From positions 73,609,663-73,673,662 of the forward strand of contig CM054179.1 of NCBI GenBank assembly GCA_028829895.1: a DNA stretch of 64,000 nucleotides, in the 5' to 3' direction. Shown piece after piece: positions 1-11,800 of this stretch (the first letter of the stretch is position 1; every line of letters begins with the position of its first letter). The DNA comes from Sinotaia quadrata. Taxonomy: Eukaryota; Mollusca; Gastropoda; Architaenioglossa; Viviparidae. The notes under the pieces were generated by a model. It saw only the letters and a list, made by a program, of their open reading frames with translations, did not search any database and was not told the DNA's origin. The translations under genes and the position numbers were made by a program.

Positions 1-1773
1 AAATAGGATACTGAAAATTCCAGCACTATGAACATTTGGAGACTGTATAGCTAATTTACAACATTTTTTTTTTAATTCCAGAATAGAACTTCTCAAGAAT
101 AGTAGCCATTTTTACTTTGTTCATCCGGTTTAGAAAGATTTTTTCCTCGTACGGTTTTTTATTGGGAGGAATTTATATACAAACAACAAAAATGGCTGCC
201 AATCAATATTGAAAGAGGCAGTTGAGTTAAAAAAGATCATATAATGACAGCCATGAATTTCAGGTTTTGAAACCATTGTAGCCTTTAGATTTTATTTCAA
301 TGTGAGTTGGATAAAATAATGCTTCATTATATTATTTCTTATCATGGACTTGTGGTACATATTTGTTTGAAGTGCTCCGTGAACTAAAATGTTGGAATAA
401 AGTCAAAAATTATATTTCCTGCGAGTAGTTTTTAGTGTTTAAAAATATCTTTCACGATAAAAGCGTTTGAGTAGCGTTGTTGAATATTGAATTATGTTCG
501 CCAAAACTTTTTACGCTGTAAACGAATCAAAAATAAAGAGTGGTTTGTCATTATACTGATTCACTGTTCTTCTGTCTTGCATTACACATAGACAGTTGCT
601 GCATTTAATGTAACATATTTTCTCACAACTGTATGAATACGAGTACTTTTATTGACATTAATTATCATCTGATTCTCTATTTGTGCTGCAGCTTACAAAA
701 TTTGTTCATCATTCAAAAATGTTCACAAATTTTTACTATAAAGGCAGGCGCTAAGTTGTCTCTTGCATCGACCATCATTCCACTATATGATATTTAAAAT
801 GTTAACTTGTATATGATTAAAATACTAATTTATTGAAAACCTAATACTAAAATACTAATTTAATGAAAACCTGTTTGTACATTTATATACTCTCACAATT
901 TCTAGCAAATTTGTAAAATTCGAAATTATATGCATATGAGAAGCATTCTAAGGAAGTATAGGCATATAAAATTATTCAGGAATATTTTTCTAATTTATTT
1001 TACTGTTAAAAGTAGTTTTCGCCCGATGAACTTACATATTCATATTTATATCCACACACCTAAAAAGGTAGGGACTTTTATGAATATGTCAGCTTTAAAA
1101 GAACAAATTTATTTTATTTTTGAAGTTGAAAGTCTTGCACAATCTAGCACCACAAACACGAAATCAGTATGCTAAAGGTCTGAATAGTGTTGTATATTGA
1201 TATTAAATTTTCTTATACTATATTACTTTGTAACTAAGACATAATGTCAGTTAATACTTTACTAATTTTGTATTTTCGAACTCTGGCACTTTGAATGTAT
1301 ACACTGGTAGCCAATGAATATATTCAGTTTAATAGCCCTTGAAATTTTTTTCTAAATTGTCAACAGACTGAATATAAAACCTTTTCATTATATTTCAATA
1401 CATTTGTGAAAGCATCTAAATATAAAGACTTTGTTAAAGAAAGGTTGAGACTTTACATTATAAATAAAAGGTGTTGGGTACAACCTTTATAATATTCAAC
1501 TTTGAATATTTGTCATTCCTGCTGCCAGTTTAATCCAATGTAGTGCTATTGTCAAAGTTCCCTTGAACACTTGCACCTGATTTTCAGTAATATGTCGATA
1601 ACGTGTACTTTATAGCATTAGTTTTACATTGTAATCATATTCAGTTTTAGATTACTAGTGTACAAAATGACTCAAAAAAATCTTTTTACAAGGAAAAGTT
1701 TTCTTATTTTACTGATCAAATTTATGACTATTATACAGCCAAGTTCACACTTTCTTCCTTATCTATCATATAG
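1..1773. other. AT-rich non-coding DNA, probably intron of eIF4G
   Basis: No exon, RNA gene or repeat array is recognised here. The next feature is an internal eIF4G exon that starts at a splice acceptor, so this stretch is most likely intron; the earlier eIF4G exons (MA3 domain and upstream) must lie outside the window. The short open frames in it have no coding character. Confidence 0.5.
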
Positions 1774-1920
1774 GATTTGCAGTGGCTTGAAAGTGATGCA
1801 GAAGCACCCTTATCTCCACCACCATCGTCTTCTCGTCCTTCAGGTTGGGTGGCTGACAAGCTAACAGACAGACTTCGAGAAAAGAAAACAGATAATGAAA
1901 AAATCTTTGATTGGATTGAA
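1774..1920 (+). CDS. EIF4G: eIF4G C-terminal W2 domain, exon a
   Basis: This is an internal coding exon of 49 codons. It starts after a pyrimidine-rich tract ending TATAG and ends at GAA|GTAAGT, phase 0 on both sides. A second AG at 1781-1782 would drop three codons in the same frame. The product ends NEKIFDWIE, matching the eIF4G1/3 motif NQRVFDWIE at the start of the W2/HEAT-3 region; the first half (Ser/Pro-rich) is a variable linker. In eIF4G this C-terminal HEAT domain binds the kinase MNK, which phosphorylates eIF4E. It is joined in frame to the exons at 4232, 6047 and 6847. The upstream MA3 exons are not in the window. Confidence 0.85.
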
Positions 1921-4231
1921 GTAAGTTTTAAAGGTTTCATTTTTAAAATCCTTTTATTTGCTAGATGGTCTTCCCCTTTCGATTATAACCAAACTGTACA
2001 CTTGAATACCAATTCCTTTATTAAAAATTTAAAAATTAAAAGAAATTAAATATGTTTTATGTGTGTAGTTGAGGCATTAGACAGGATGAGAATAATTAAT
2101 TAACAGTTTATAGTGGCAGTTCATATTTAACAGAATTGACTTTTTTAATGATAAAGCATGAAATTATATATTAGAATATTTTCAGAAAACATTTTTAAAC
2201 ATTTGTTTTAATTATTATGGATATTCAATTCAAGTTGTATTAAACACCCAGTGGTTTCATCCTAAACTTGACATTTCGTTCTTTCAGATGTATAACTAAA
2301 AATATAATATGAGTTAACCTTTTGCATACTGTGGATATGAGAAGAAACTGAGCTAGTGTTTGCAGATGTCATGTAAAGCTCAAGTTCTAAAGTGTCCCTT
2401 AGAAAATTTCTATAATCTAGAAGAATTTTGGGAAAAACAAAGAACAAAAATTCCAAGTAACATATAAGGAGCACCTCATCTTTAGCAACCATCTTTATTT
2501 TGCTTTAGTATATCAGTAACAATTTTGCAATGTGCAAAAGAATATAAACTCTTTGGACTTACCTAATAGTAAAATTTGATAACCTTTGACTACTGTACTC
2601 TCAAAAAGTTCTTTTTTCATACTTGTTTTTGACAGCAATATCTCTTGATTCTGATGCTGATGTCTAACTTTTTTGCTGTATTATATAAACAGCAATGGAT
2701 ATATGCAGGAACTATAGATTCTTTTGTTGTTGTTATTTATAATTAACAATTTTGTTAATTTTCATTTTTATACTTATTACCTAGTATGCATAAATCTTGT
2801 TGTTTTTTTTTCCTGTAGACAAGTTTTCTTCTGTTGCTTTAGAATTGAAATGCCAAGGCATATACTGAGGTTTATTTGGTTTATTTCTGTAAATTATTGT
2901 AAATAATTGAATTTCATGTTTGATTGTCCATTTGTTTTTGTTTTTTCAAACAGTAAAACTTGTATTTTAGTTTGTTGAAATAATGTAGGTATTTTACTAA
3001 TAAATGAATAAACAGTGAACTAAAAACAAGTCTCACTTTTCCTTGGATTGCAGAATTGTTTTTCATTAATATTGATGTGATAATTTTTAAAGGGTGTTTT
3101 TTAATTTGGGAAATAATGGAAATTCCTGAAGATGGCAAGATAATGAAGAGATGTTGGTGGTGATATTAGATTGAAAGTAAAGTGAGATACATTCTTAATA
3201 GTTTTAATTTATCATCAAGAGATAATTTATTTTAATTAATTCTCAGAAACTTTTGTAAAAATAAAATCTTGCCGAAACAGAAAAATTTAAAATAATTGGC
3301 AACTCTACAGCAAGACATTGCTATGGTTCCTTTCTTTTTAAATATAATTTTAAAACAATGTTGATTGCACGTTTTATTTTGCAGGGTGTATATTTTGATT
3401 ATTCAAAAGTAAGATAGACAATAAAATCTCTTGTACCTTGTTTACGCATGATGAGTTAAATTTTTTTTTTTATGAAACCTTGCTGTTTATAATTTTATAA
3501 TTCTTTCTCTCTCCGCTGAGTTGAACCAATACATTTATTTTGGGGGACTGACATAGTCTTCTTTATGTTCAACAGTGCTGTTGCAATGTACACAAACTTA
3601 GCTGATTTTTAGAATCTTTTATTTATCTTATTTTAACTTTAAATTATATTCTAATGATACATTTATTGATCTCTCACTAAATACAATCATTTGTTTATTT
3701 TTCACTATGCTCTTCTTCCCAAACCCAAATATTTTTAATTCCTAAATCAATGTTCTGTACACTAAATTCTTTTCAGCAAATTTCAAAATGACTCTGACCT
3801 GTGATTAGAGATCCCTTTCCAGAATTTGAAATATGAATGTTGTAAATTAGCTAGATACAAAACTTTTATTCATAAAGACAAAGGAAAGAGGTCCGGAAAT
3901 TTGTAAAATATGCTAACTGACCTAGGTGTATTTGGGGGGGGGGGGTTCCTCGAACTTATTAATATTTTTATATATATACATATGTATAACTATAGCTTTT
4001 TTTAATGAGTTTTTTGTATTTGGTCATTCTTTTAGAATTTTGCAAAATTAATCAATTATAAATTCCCAAAGGCACTAAGACCAGATTTTTCTAATCCTGG
4101 TATTATACATTTACAACAACTGTTCTTTTAAAAAGTCTTAATTTTTATTGAAATTTTTTAATTATTTTGATTTGTTCATCATTTATTCTCCATTCAGGTC
4201 TTTTTTTACATCTTATTTTTTTCTTCCACAG

Positions 4232-4313
4232 TCTAATGTCTCTGAAGAGGAGCAGAAGTCTAAATCTTTTATCCGTGAGCTAATGACAGCCGTTTGCCAT
4301 AGTGCTATTTCAG
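4232..4313 (+). CDS. EIF4G: eIF4G C-terminal W2 domain, exon b
   Basis: This 82-nt exon lies between acceptor TTCTTCCACAG and donor TCAG|GTAATC; it enters in phase 0 and leaves in phase 1. It encodes FIRELMTAVCHSAIS, closely matching the eIF4G1 W2 helix VRALMTAVCYSAI. The one-base overhang G is completed by GA of the next exon, giving a Gly codon, so frame is kept across the 1.7-kb intron. A near copy of the 3' half of this exon, including its donor, occurs at about 9001-9036. Confidence 0.88.
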
Positions 4314-4836
4314 GTAATCATACCATAGTAATTCTGTGTCTCTAAGCATTTTTTTTCTCTTGTGATGTGAAATTGGGTTTAAACCTACAACATAACTAAC
4401 AGTTGATAAAAGTTTCCACACTAATACATTTCACATAATAATAAAACTGATTTCTCCTGCTAAACGTTAAAATAGACAAGTCTCCTTATCACAAGAAAGA
4501 ATGCTTTAAATAATATCTTTAGTTAATAATATATAAACTGTTTTGTTTAATGTTGACAACTTCAGCAAGATTAGTCATCGAATATCAAAGTGTTATAAGA
4601 AATATTATAATCATTATTCATTTACAGCTAAAGAATGCACAAATAATTTTAGTCTCTAACAAATTGTGAATAAGATTTCTTTCTCTTTTATTAAAAAATA
4701 AAAGGCACTCAACCTCAAACTGAATGAGTGAATACATTTATGGCATAATATACATTTTTTATAACTCTTGTGTAAAATGACTTTGTTTTTATCCATGCCA
4801 CAGATTGTCCAGTCAAAAGTTTCCGAATTTGATATA

Positions 4837-5784
4837 CAGGCTGTCCATAAAGTCTCTTTACAATTTCAAAAATTTTTTGCTAAGACAATTGATGAGATAT
4901 CTTCATCAGATTTGTTCTATATACTCAGTAGTTATCAAAGTTTATAATCATTTGTGTATTTCAGGTACTCTATTGATGAATGAGGTACTGTGAAATGAAC
5001 CCCATCAGAATGGCTACTCCTCAAGAGAAAGCACAGTGTGTATCATATGGTTTATTGAAACAAAATCGGATCTGCACGGTGAAACTTCGGAACTAAGTAT
5101 GAAAGAGATCCACTGTCATGTCCATCAATTCGTGCATGGCACAAGAAATTTATGGAGACAGAGACAGTGTTCAATAAAGGGAGGAGTGGACGACCTAGTA
5201 CATCCGAGGAAAACATCAATCCTGTAAGACGGGCCTTCAATCATTCTCCCAGGAAATCTATCCAAACTTCTGCCAGACATTTATAGCTACCATGTTCAAC
5301 AGTGCACAAAGTCCTACACATACATTTTCGATTGCACGCTTACAAAGTGCAATTGTTACAGGCATTTGAGCCAAATGATAAACCTATATGAAAAGAGTTT
5401 GCAGTTAACATGCTGGAACAAATTTCTGAGGATGAAACATTCCTCACCCATGTTTGATTTAGTGATTAGGCAAACTTTCATATTTCAGGTAAACTGAACA
5501 CATAATTTGAGAATCTGGGGATCAAAACCCCATATGCGACTAGGGAACTTCAGAGATATAGTCCAACAAACCATGACACACACTGTGTGAGGAGTAGCCA
5601 TTTTGTAAGGGTTCATTTCACAGTACCTCATTCATCAATAGGATACCTGAAATACACAAATGCATTGTGATTACAAGCTTTGATTACCACTGAGTACATA
5701 AAACAAATCTGATGAAGATATCTATCTCATCAATTGTCTTTGTAATACATTTTTGAAATTGTAAAAGACTTTATAGACATCCTG
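4837..5784 (+). mobile_element. Mariner-like DNA transposon with long inverted repeats, inside eIF4G intron
   Basis: Inverted ends of roughly 190 bp (left begins CAGGCTGTCCATAAAGTC, right is its diverged complement) are flanked by TA on both sides (4835-4836 and 5785-5786), the target duplication of Tc1/mariner-type elements. Between them lie broken pieces of a transposase on the + strand. These are an N-terminal start reading MATPQEKAQC (from about 5017), a GRPSTSEENI-like segment near 5180-5220, a SPRKSIQTSAR segment near 5250, and FAVNMLEQISEDETFL near 5398-5450. These match an invertebrate DDE transposase family with a helix-turn-helix N-terminus. Frameshifts break the frame and the C-terminal part carrying the last catalytic residues is missing, so the copy is dead and internally deleted. 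Confidence 0.75.
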
Positions 5785-6046
5785 TATGTGGTAAAGTTTA
5801 CTGTGAAATAGTGACACTTTATGTTAGTGTTATGATATCAATTCTGATGAAAAAGTAATTTTACTCGGCTTTAGATCATTTAAAAAATGTTTTAGAAAAT
5901 GACAGGACTAAACGGTGCTTTTAATTACTATTATACATATTTTTTTTAAATATTGTGCCATTAATATGATATGGATGGATGTCAATAGCTAGCAAGTGAA
6001 TGTTTTAAAGACTTTTGAAATTGTTGCTTTTAATTTTTAAATTCAG

Positions 6047-6193
6047 GAACCACAGGGAATGCAAAACTACTTCCTGAAATGATCACAACAAGGAGGGCAG
6101 TCCTGCTGAAATATCTGGAAAACCGTCCAGAGTTAGAACTTCAGGCCCTGTTTGCACTTCAGGCTTTAGTTAATAAGCTGGAACACCCACCAG
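6047..6193 (+). CDS. EIF4G: eIF4G C-terminal W2 domain, exon c
   Basis: This 147-nt exon has acceptor TTTAAATTCAG and donor CCAG|GTATGG, entering and leaving in phase 1. It encodes AVLLKYLENRPELELQALF and LQALVNKLEHPP, aligning with the eIF4G1 segment ending LQALYALQALVVTLEQPP. The length and all core helices are kept, so this looks like a functional exon. It continues the frame from 4313 and passes it to 6847. Confidence 0.92.
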
Positions 6194-6846
6194 GTATGGG
6201 GAAAGTGCAAATAAGGCTTATGAACAGAATCCATCTTGTAGTATTTTGCAAATAATTTACACCTAAATGAAGGAGTTTGATGGTTCCTTGTTTGTTTCTG
6301 TAGAGATTTTATTTCTCTAATGTTGAATATCTGTCATAATACAGACACTAGGATAATAGTATGTAACCATTCAAACATCAAAATCTGAATGACTCGTTTG
6401 CATTGCTATCATCATTATTTTAGTATAAGATTCACCAACACATTTCAAATAAAATGAGCACTTTACATATGTAATTTCCTCATTTTCTGTTAATATCCTC
6501 CTCTTTGTCCTTGATACTATTTTCCCCTAAGTATTTTATTTCTTTTTACAACTCAAAATCGTACTACCTTTTACCAAGAATCAAGTAGCATGTATATTTT
6601 AAAGAATTGTTGCCTCGATCATTTATTATTATTTGTTTGTTTTATGTTGACATTTTCTTACTTTGCATCTTTTAAGTACTCTAAGTTACTGAAGAATATT
6701 TTTTGCTTCCTTTGTAATTATGTTCTGAAATATTATATGAGTTCTTTAATATTTTGTTGTTATTTACATTACAGAATAAATAGGTGGTCTAATTGACCTT
6801 CACCTTTTAGGTTTATATTATAAAATGTGTGGTACATTGTTTGCAG

Positions 6847-7013
6847 GCTTGTTGCGGTCATTTTTTGATACTTTGTATGATGAAGAGATCATTAGTGAAG
6901 AGACTTTCACTACATGGGAAAAAACCGATGAACAGTCCGAAGGAAAGGCTATAGCTCTGCTGAATACCCAACAATTTTTTGTGTGGCTCCGTGAGGGTGA
7001 GGAAGACAGCTGA
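6847..7013 (+). CDS. EIF4G: eIF4G C-terminal W2 domain, last exon with stop
   Basis: The exon starts after TTTGCAG, completes the Gly codon begun in the previous exon, and ends at TGA (7011-7013). The product runs LLRSFFDTLYDEEIISEETF, then TWEKTDEQ, then FFVWLREGEEDS. This matches the end of eIF4G1/3 (LLRMFFDALYDEDVV and FFKWLREAEEES), including the acidic/aromatic boxes typical of W2 domains. In eIF4G this region is the MNK docking domain. The four exons here (about 181 codons) are intact and properly spliced, so this is the 3' end of a probably functional eIF4G gene whose body lies upstream of the window. Confidence 0.95.
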
Positions 7014-8270
7014 CCACCCTGTTAAGTTATTAGTTGGGGTGGGGTGGGTTTTTTTTTATAATTTATTTTTTAATTGGGTTGGGGAAAAGACATGTAAGGG
7101 TATTCATTATGAGAGACAGTTTACTTCATGTAAATAATAAGTCATGCAAGAAATGTTGACAAGCAACTTTAAATGAGCAAGTATCTTGCTGTTTACTAAA
7201 TATTTAAGAATCAAAGTTTTGAAACTTTTTTTTCCTCATTCCTTGTTAATTCGTGATGGGCAAAGCTTTGGTTTTGGTCAGTGTTTTATCTGCAAAAATT
7301 GAAAAGATCTTTATCCGTGTTTTTATTACTAATGCTATTTTAAATTAAATTAAATTTGTTCCATCTCAAGTGAAAAAGGTATATGGATTGATTATATTAC
7401 CATTTTCATGTTGAGACTTGTGTCATTTTTATGTATTGATTTTCATGCCATAACTGTCCCTCTCATTTGTCTTAATTAGACAATGCCTGCATAACTTTGC
7501 TTGAAAGATTTGTTTCAAGCTACTCAGACTATTTTCATTGGTCTTCAGTGAAGAAACCTACAAGTCAAAATTACTGTAAGAACTAAAATAAAAATGTCTT
7601 AATAATAGTCCTGAAATTGAAGAACTGTTTCCCTAAATATATATATACACTCAAGAAACTGCATAGCTGAACTGATTTGAAATGTAATGGGGTTGGTGGT
7701 TTTGTTAAAATGTTACTTGTGTGTGTGTGAAAAATCGGTGTAAAATAGTATGTCTGAATTGTTTGTTTATGAATGAAACATTTTCTAAATTGTACAAATG
7801 ATTGATAGAAATTGAAACTAAACTTGAATGTGTGAAATATAATTAAAAGAGGAATTATATTAAAGTGTAGCTTGTAAACTGTTCTGCAAAAATGCCCATT
7901 TGAAAAGCACCTGTTTTCCTAATACTGATTGCTATTAGGCAGAAACTTAATTTGAAGTATTTGTACATTTACATTTTGTACATATTGAAAGAAAACCAGC
8001 ATGGCACTTGTGGTAGGTGTGCAGCGTATCTGATGCTGGGTCTTCATGGAGTGTTGTTTGCTGCTTTCTCTCTTTTTTTTTGAGTAAAAGATGTCTTTTG
8101 GTGTGAAATGAGTGAAAGAAGGTGCTAATGTCTTTTCAATTGCTTGAGGTTTTTTCCAAGGTTATGGTTATTTGGAAATGTGTACCATGTCAATGCATTG
8201 CATAATTAAAATGCAAATTTCTGGATGCGCGTGGATGTATTGTAAATAAAATGAGAACTATTTAAGGAAA
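7014..8270 (+). other. EIF4G: 3' UTR of eIF4G
   Basis: AT-rich sequence after the stop, without a good open frame. It has a candidate AATAAA at 7587-7592 and a second at 8245-8250, the latter followed about 20 bp later by an A-run and T/G-rich sequence that fits a cleavage site. The 3' end position is inferred. Confidence 0.6.
8245..8250 (+). promoter_or_regulatory. Candidate polyadenylation signal AATAAA for eIF4G
   Basis: Exact AATAAA in TGTAAATAAAATGAG, about 1.24 kb after the stop codon. It is the last strong signal before unrelated sequence begins. AATAAA is common by chance in DNA this AT-rich. Confidence 0.5.
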
Positions 8271-8999
8271 AACAGTTTGCGTTCATTTATATATACTGAA
8301 TGTTGCATGAAATGTTCTCACCTGTTTATTTTTTTGTTCAACCATCGTACATCCAGATGCAAATACATTCGTACAAGGTCACATATAATCAGACTGGAAT
8401 GTAAGAACTTAGAAGGAAAGATACAACAGAAAATTTTACCCACTGAAATATCGTTATGGTCCCCATCACTCATATGTGCAGTCTATATGCAGTGTCCGTT
8501 CAGAATATATTCCACGATCCTAAATCTCATAATTTTAATTATGACTGGTTCATAAGACTGTTGACTTTCTTACCATATATAGTAAGATGGGACATCAAAC
8601 GCTAGATCATACAGATACATAGTGCATAACATAAACACAAACGAATTGATTTGCAGCATCCAGTACCCGTCTTTTGTCTACATAAAAGAAACTCCCTAAA
8701 TAAATATGTGACCATACACGGGATTCTCCCTGCCTCCTTATCTTATCCATAACTCGCTCACCGGGTCCTGACAAGCAAATATTTTTCATTTCATTTATTA
8801 GTTTAGTGGAGACTGTGCCTGATAATTCATGCTTATTTTTTTCATTTCGAGGCTTGTAACAGTTTCGCAGGTGATATTTGTAAGTTATTCATCGCTATAT
8901 GCCAAGTGATTGGATGAAACAAGGTGACACGTCATCACCAACGGAAAGATTTAGTCATTCACTATTTTGATTTATCTACTTGTGGTCTATTACTTAGAT
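8271..8999. other. Intergenic DNA, nothing recognised
   Basis: AT-rich, without exon-like segments or clear repeats. The 92-codon open frame beginning near 8277 has no family resemblance and no splice context. Confidence 0.4.
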
Positions 9000-9040
9000 C
9001 ATGACAGCTGTTTGCCAAAGTGCTATTTCAGGTAGATTTA
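9000..9040 (+). pseudogene. Relict fragment of eIF4G W2 exon b
   Basis: ATGACAGCTGTTTGCCAAAG and the following bases through TTTCAGGTA are nearly identical (two differences in about 36 bases) to the 3' half of the exon at 4232-4313, including the splice donor. It reads MTAVCQSAIS. The sequence on both sides is unrelated to that exon. It is a broken duplicate about 2 kb after the end of the intact gene. Confidence 0.75.
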
Positions 9041-9949
9041 CATATCAGATAGATTTACAATCATGTGCTTTGTTAAAGAAATTGTACATACATTAGCCTT
9101 TATAAAATTTTCTTCCTTTTTCCCATCTGCTAACAAGCTTTCCTAATACTTTAACATCAGAAATCACTCCTCATTATCTGTTGAGGACCTTTAATTAATA
9201 TATTAACAGCAAAATCCATGACTTTTCTCACCTGCGGAAAACTTTTATACTAAGGACAAAATTCACTCCCCATTTATTTCCCCTCTGCTGACGAACTTGT
9301 CTAAAATAATTAACAGCAAAACCCATAATTTTATTTCTTTTCTTTAACAGTAATCTTCCTTTGCTGACAAACTTCTCTACTTTCCTCTAACAGGTGTAAA
9401 TGAGGCGGATGTTATTTTAATAGATACAATATTTACCTTATTCAGTTAAACTTAGAAAAACAAATCAAACAATGACTTTAAAAAATTAAAACAATTATTT
9501 ATTTAGTCTAAAGTTTATTTAACTGGTATACTTCGTGGTTCAGTCCCCAGAACAAGTATAAAATGAGATCAAACACCAAATGAAACAGAAATATGGCAGC
9601 ATTGTCCTATAGCTAAACTTCACTACTACGACTATAGAATACAATCTCTACAGTTGTCCTTGGTTATTTGCTTAAATTTGAATTTTCTCTGTGAATGCAC
9701 TTGCTGACACTATCTTGCACAGGCTCTTGCTCACTCTTGTTGGTTGGAAGAATCGTGCATCTGTATTATGACATGGGTATACTTTCTTAGCTGGACATCT
9801 GATAACCACATCCGGGGTAGTTAGTGTTACTTATAGTAGGATTTGCTCCTGAATTAATATCCAGATACTTGTTTTCAGAACATTTTTTAGTTCTATTTCT
9901 TTCCTAATGGCAGTAAATTGTTGAATCTAGATGTCAAAATTGACCTATC
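9041..9949. other. Intergenic DNA, nothing recognised
   Basis: Contains a few imperfect internal repetitions (TCTGCTGACAAACTT-like words between 9120 and 9390) but no open frame or element that I can name. Confidence 0.4.
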
Positions 9950-11800
9950 TATTTATCCTTTAGTCTTGTTGACCGTTGGGGCACCATTGATGACCTGACA
10001 ACCAGTTTCCTCCATTCAATTCTGTTTTCTGTTAATCTTACTGTATTGCTCAGCTTCAGTCCTGTCCACTCTGAGATGTTATCCTCCCATCTTTTCCTCT
10101 GTCTTCCTCTCCTTTGCCCTCCTAGCACAGTACTTTGCATGATTGTCTTGACAAGCCTGTTAATCGTGTGACACGCCCATACCATTTCATTTGGCATTTT
10201 TTCACAATGGCCATAGCTCTTCATAAGGCCCAACGGCTTGTCTAAATCTGTTTCTCAATTCATAATTCGGGACATATCTATACGAAATGCCAAGCCACCT
10301 TCAAAAGCATCTCACTTCAGTAGCTTGTGTCCTTTCGACATCCGCTGCGAGGGTCCATGACTCACATGCATATAAGAACACAGATACAACCAAGGAACAC
10401 ATCAGTCTGAGGTGTTTCTGTTTTCCAAATTGTCTTCAGCTTTGCCATTGCAGTTATTGTCAGTGCAATCCTGGATAGTATTTCTGGTTTTTGATCCCTC
10501 GTCTGTCACGATGGCTCCTGAGTTTTTTAAAATTTATTAACTGTTTCCAGTTTCTAATCACCAATCATATGTCAATACAGATGCCACTGGTGTTGTTGGT
10601 CATCAATTTGGTCTTCTCTGCATTGATTTCCATACCAAAGGCAGTAGCTGTCCTCTCCAATTTTGCTACCAAATGAACTACTCATTTTCTGCAAGGCCAT
10701 CAATGTCATCGGCAAAGCGTAAGTTCATTATTGTTCTGCCTCCAATACTGACAGTTCCTTTATGGTCTTCCAGAGCATGTCATGATTCTTTCAAGGAAGA
10801 TGTTGAAGAGAGTAGGTGAAAGCAAGCAGCCTTGTCTGACTCCCACTGTTGGCCTGAACCAATCTCCTATTTGGCCGTTGAAGCAGACTGTACTGGTGGC
10901 CTTGCTGTAAAGGCTTTCTATGACCTTGTTCAGGTTGGCATTGATGTTGTACAGCTTCATGGTGGACCAAAGGGCTGCATGCCACACTTTGTCAAATGCC
11001 TTCTTAAAATCTAAAAAGACATGATAGAGGTTTTGTTGGTGCTGGAGATACTTATCACATAGAAATCTCAGGTTAAAGATCTGTTCAATTGTGCTTCGCC
11101 CTGGTCTGAAGCCTGCCTGGTCTTCAGCTATGATTTCCTCTGCCTGTGGCTGTCTGTTTAATATGATCTTTGGCATGACTTTGCTTGGGTGGCATATAAG
11201 ACTGATTTACAATAGTTCTGACATTGCTGCAAATTGCCTTTTTTTTCAGGAGAGTTATTATGAGTGACTAAGTCCATAGTGTTGGCCATTCCAGATCTTA
11301 TTGCAGATTGTTAGTAGGGCACTTGTCATGGTTTCTCCCCCTTCTTGGACTAGTTCTGCAGGGATGTTGTCTACTTCTGCTGCCTTTCCTTTCTTCAATG
11401 ATTTCACTGAAGTCTCTACTTCTGCTCGTAGGATGGGATAGTTTTCAGTGTTGGTCACTGGTGGGGTGTTGAGTATGTCTAGGTCCCCTGTATGTCTGTG
11501 GTCTAAGCAGTATTCTGTCCATCTCTTAAGAATATCTTGATCTTCTATAAGACATTTCCCTCCACTATCTTGAATGATGGAGGAATTTCCTTGTTTTATA
11601 CTAGTCAGGTCTTACAGCAGTTGGTAAGCTTTTTTTACTATTATTCTTCTTTAGATTATTTTATATATCTTCACACTTGTCTTCAATCCATGTCTCTTTT
11701 GTCTTTTTCATGCTTTTCTTGATAACCTGGTTAATTTCCCCATATTGTTTAGCTCCTTCTACTTATGATTTCTTCTTTAGCTTTGTCACACAGATCAAGG
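9950..11800 (-). mobile_element. LINE (non-LTR retrotransposon) fragment, reverse transcriptase, antisense
   Basis: Read on the minus strand from 11800 down, this gives successive parts of one LINE ORF2 broken by frameshifts and stops: KKAYQLL and LTSIKQGN near 11600; VETSVKSLKKGKAAEVDNIP (11258-11458); and the reverse-transcriptase core with DQAGFRPGRSTIEQIFNLRF, FLDFKKAFDKVWHAALW and GVRQGCLLSPTLFNIFLERI (10760-11176). The catalytic FADDIDGLA follows near 10700, and finally the C-terminal GRQRKRWEDNISEWTGL with LVVRSSMVPQR (9949-10233). The order and motifs fit a LINE family seen in many aquatic animals. The endonuclease half is absent, as in a 5'-truncated copy. It is not active. Confidence 0.88.

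Noticed and set aside
1777..2049. Open frame continuing past the W2 exon into the intron
   Set aside because: The consensus donor GTAAGT at 1921 and the family match end at the same point; the rest is intron.
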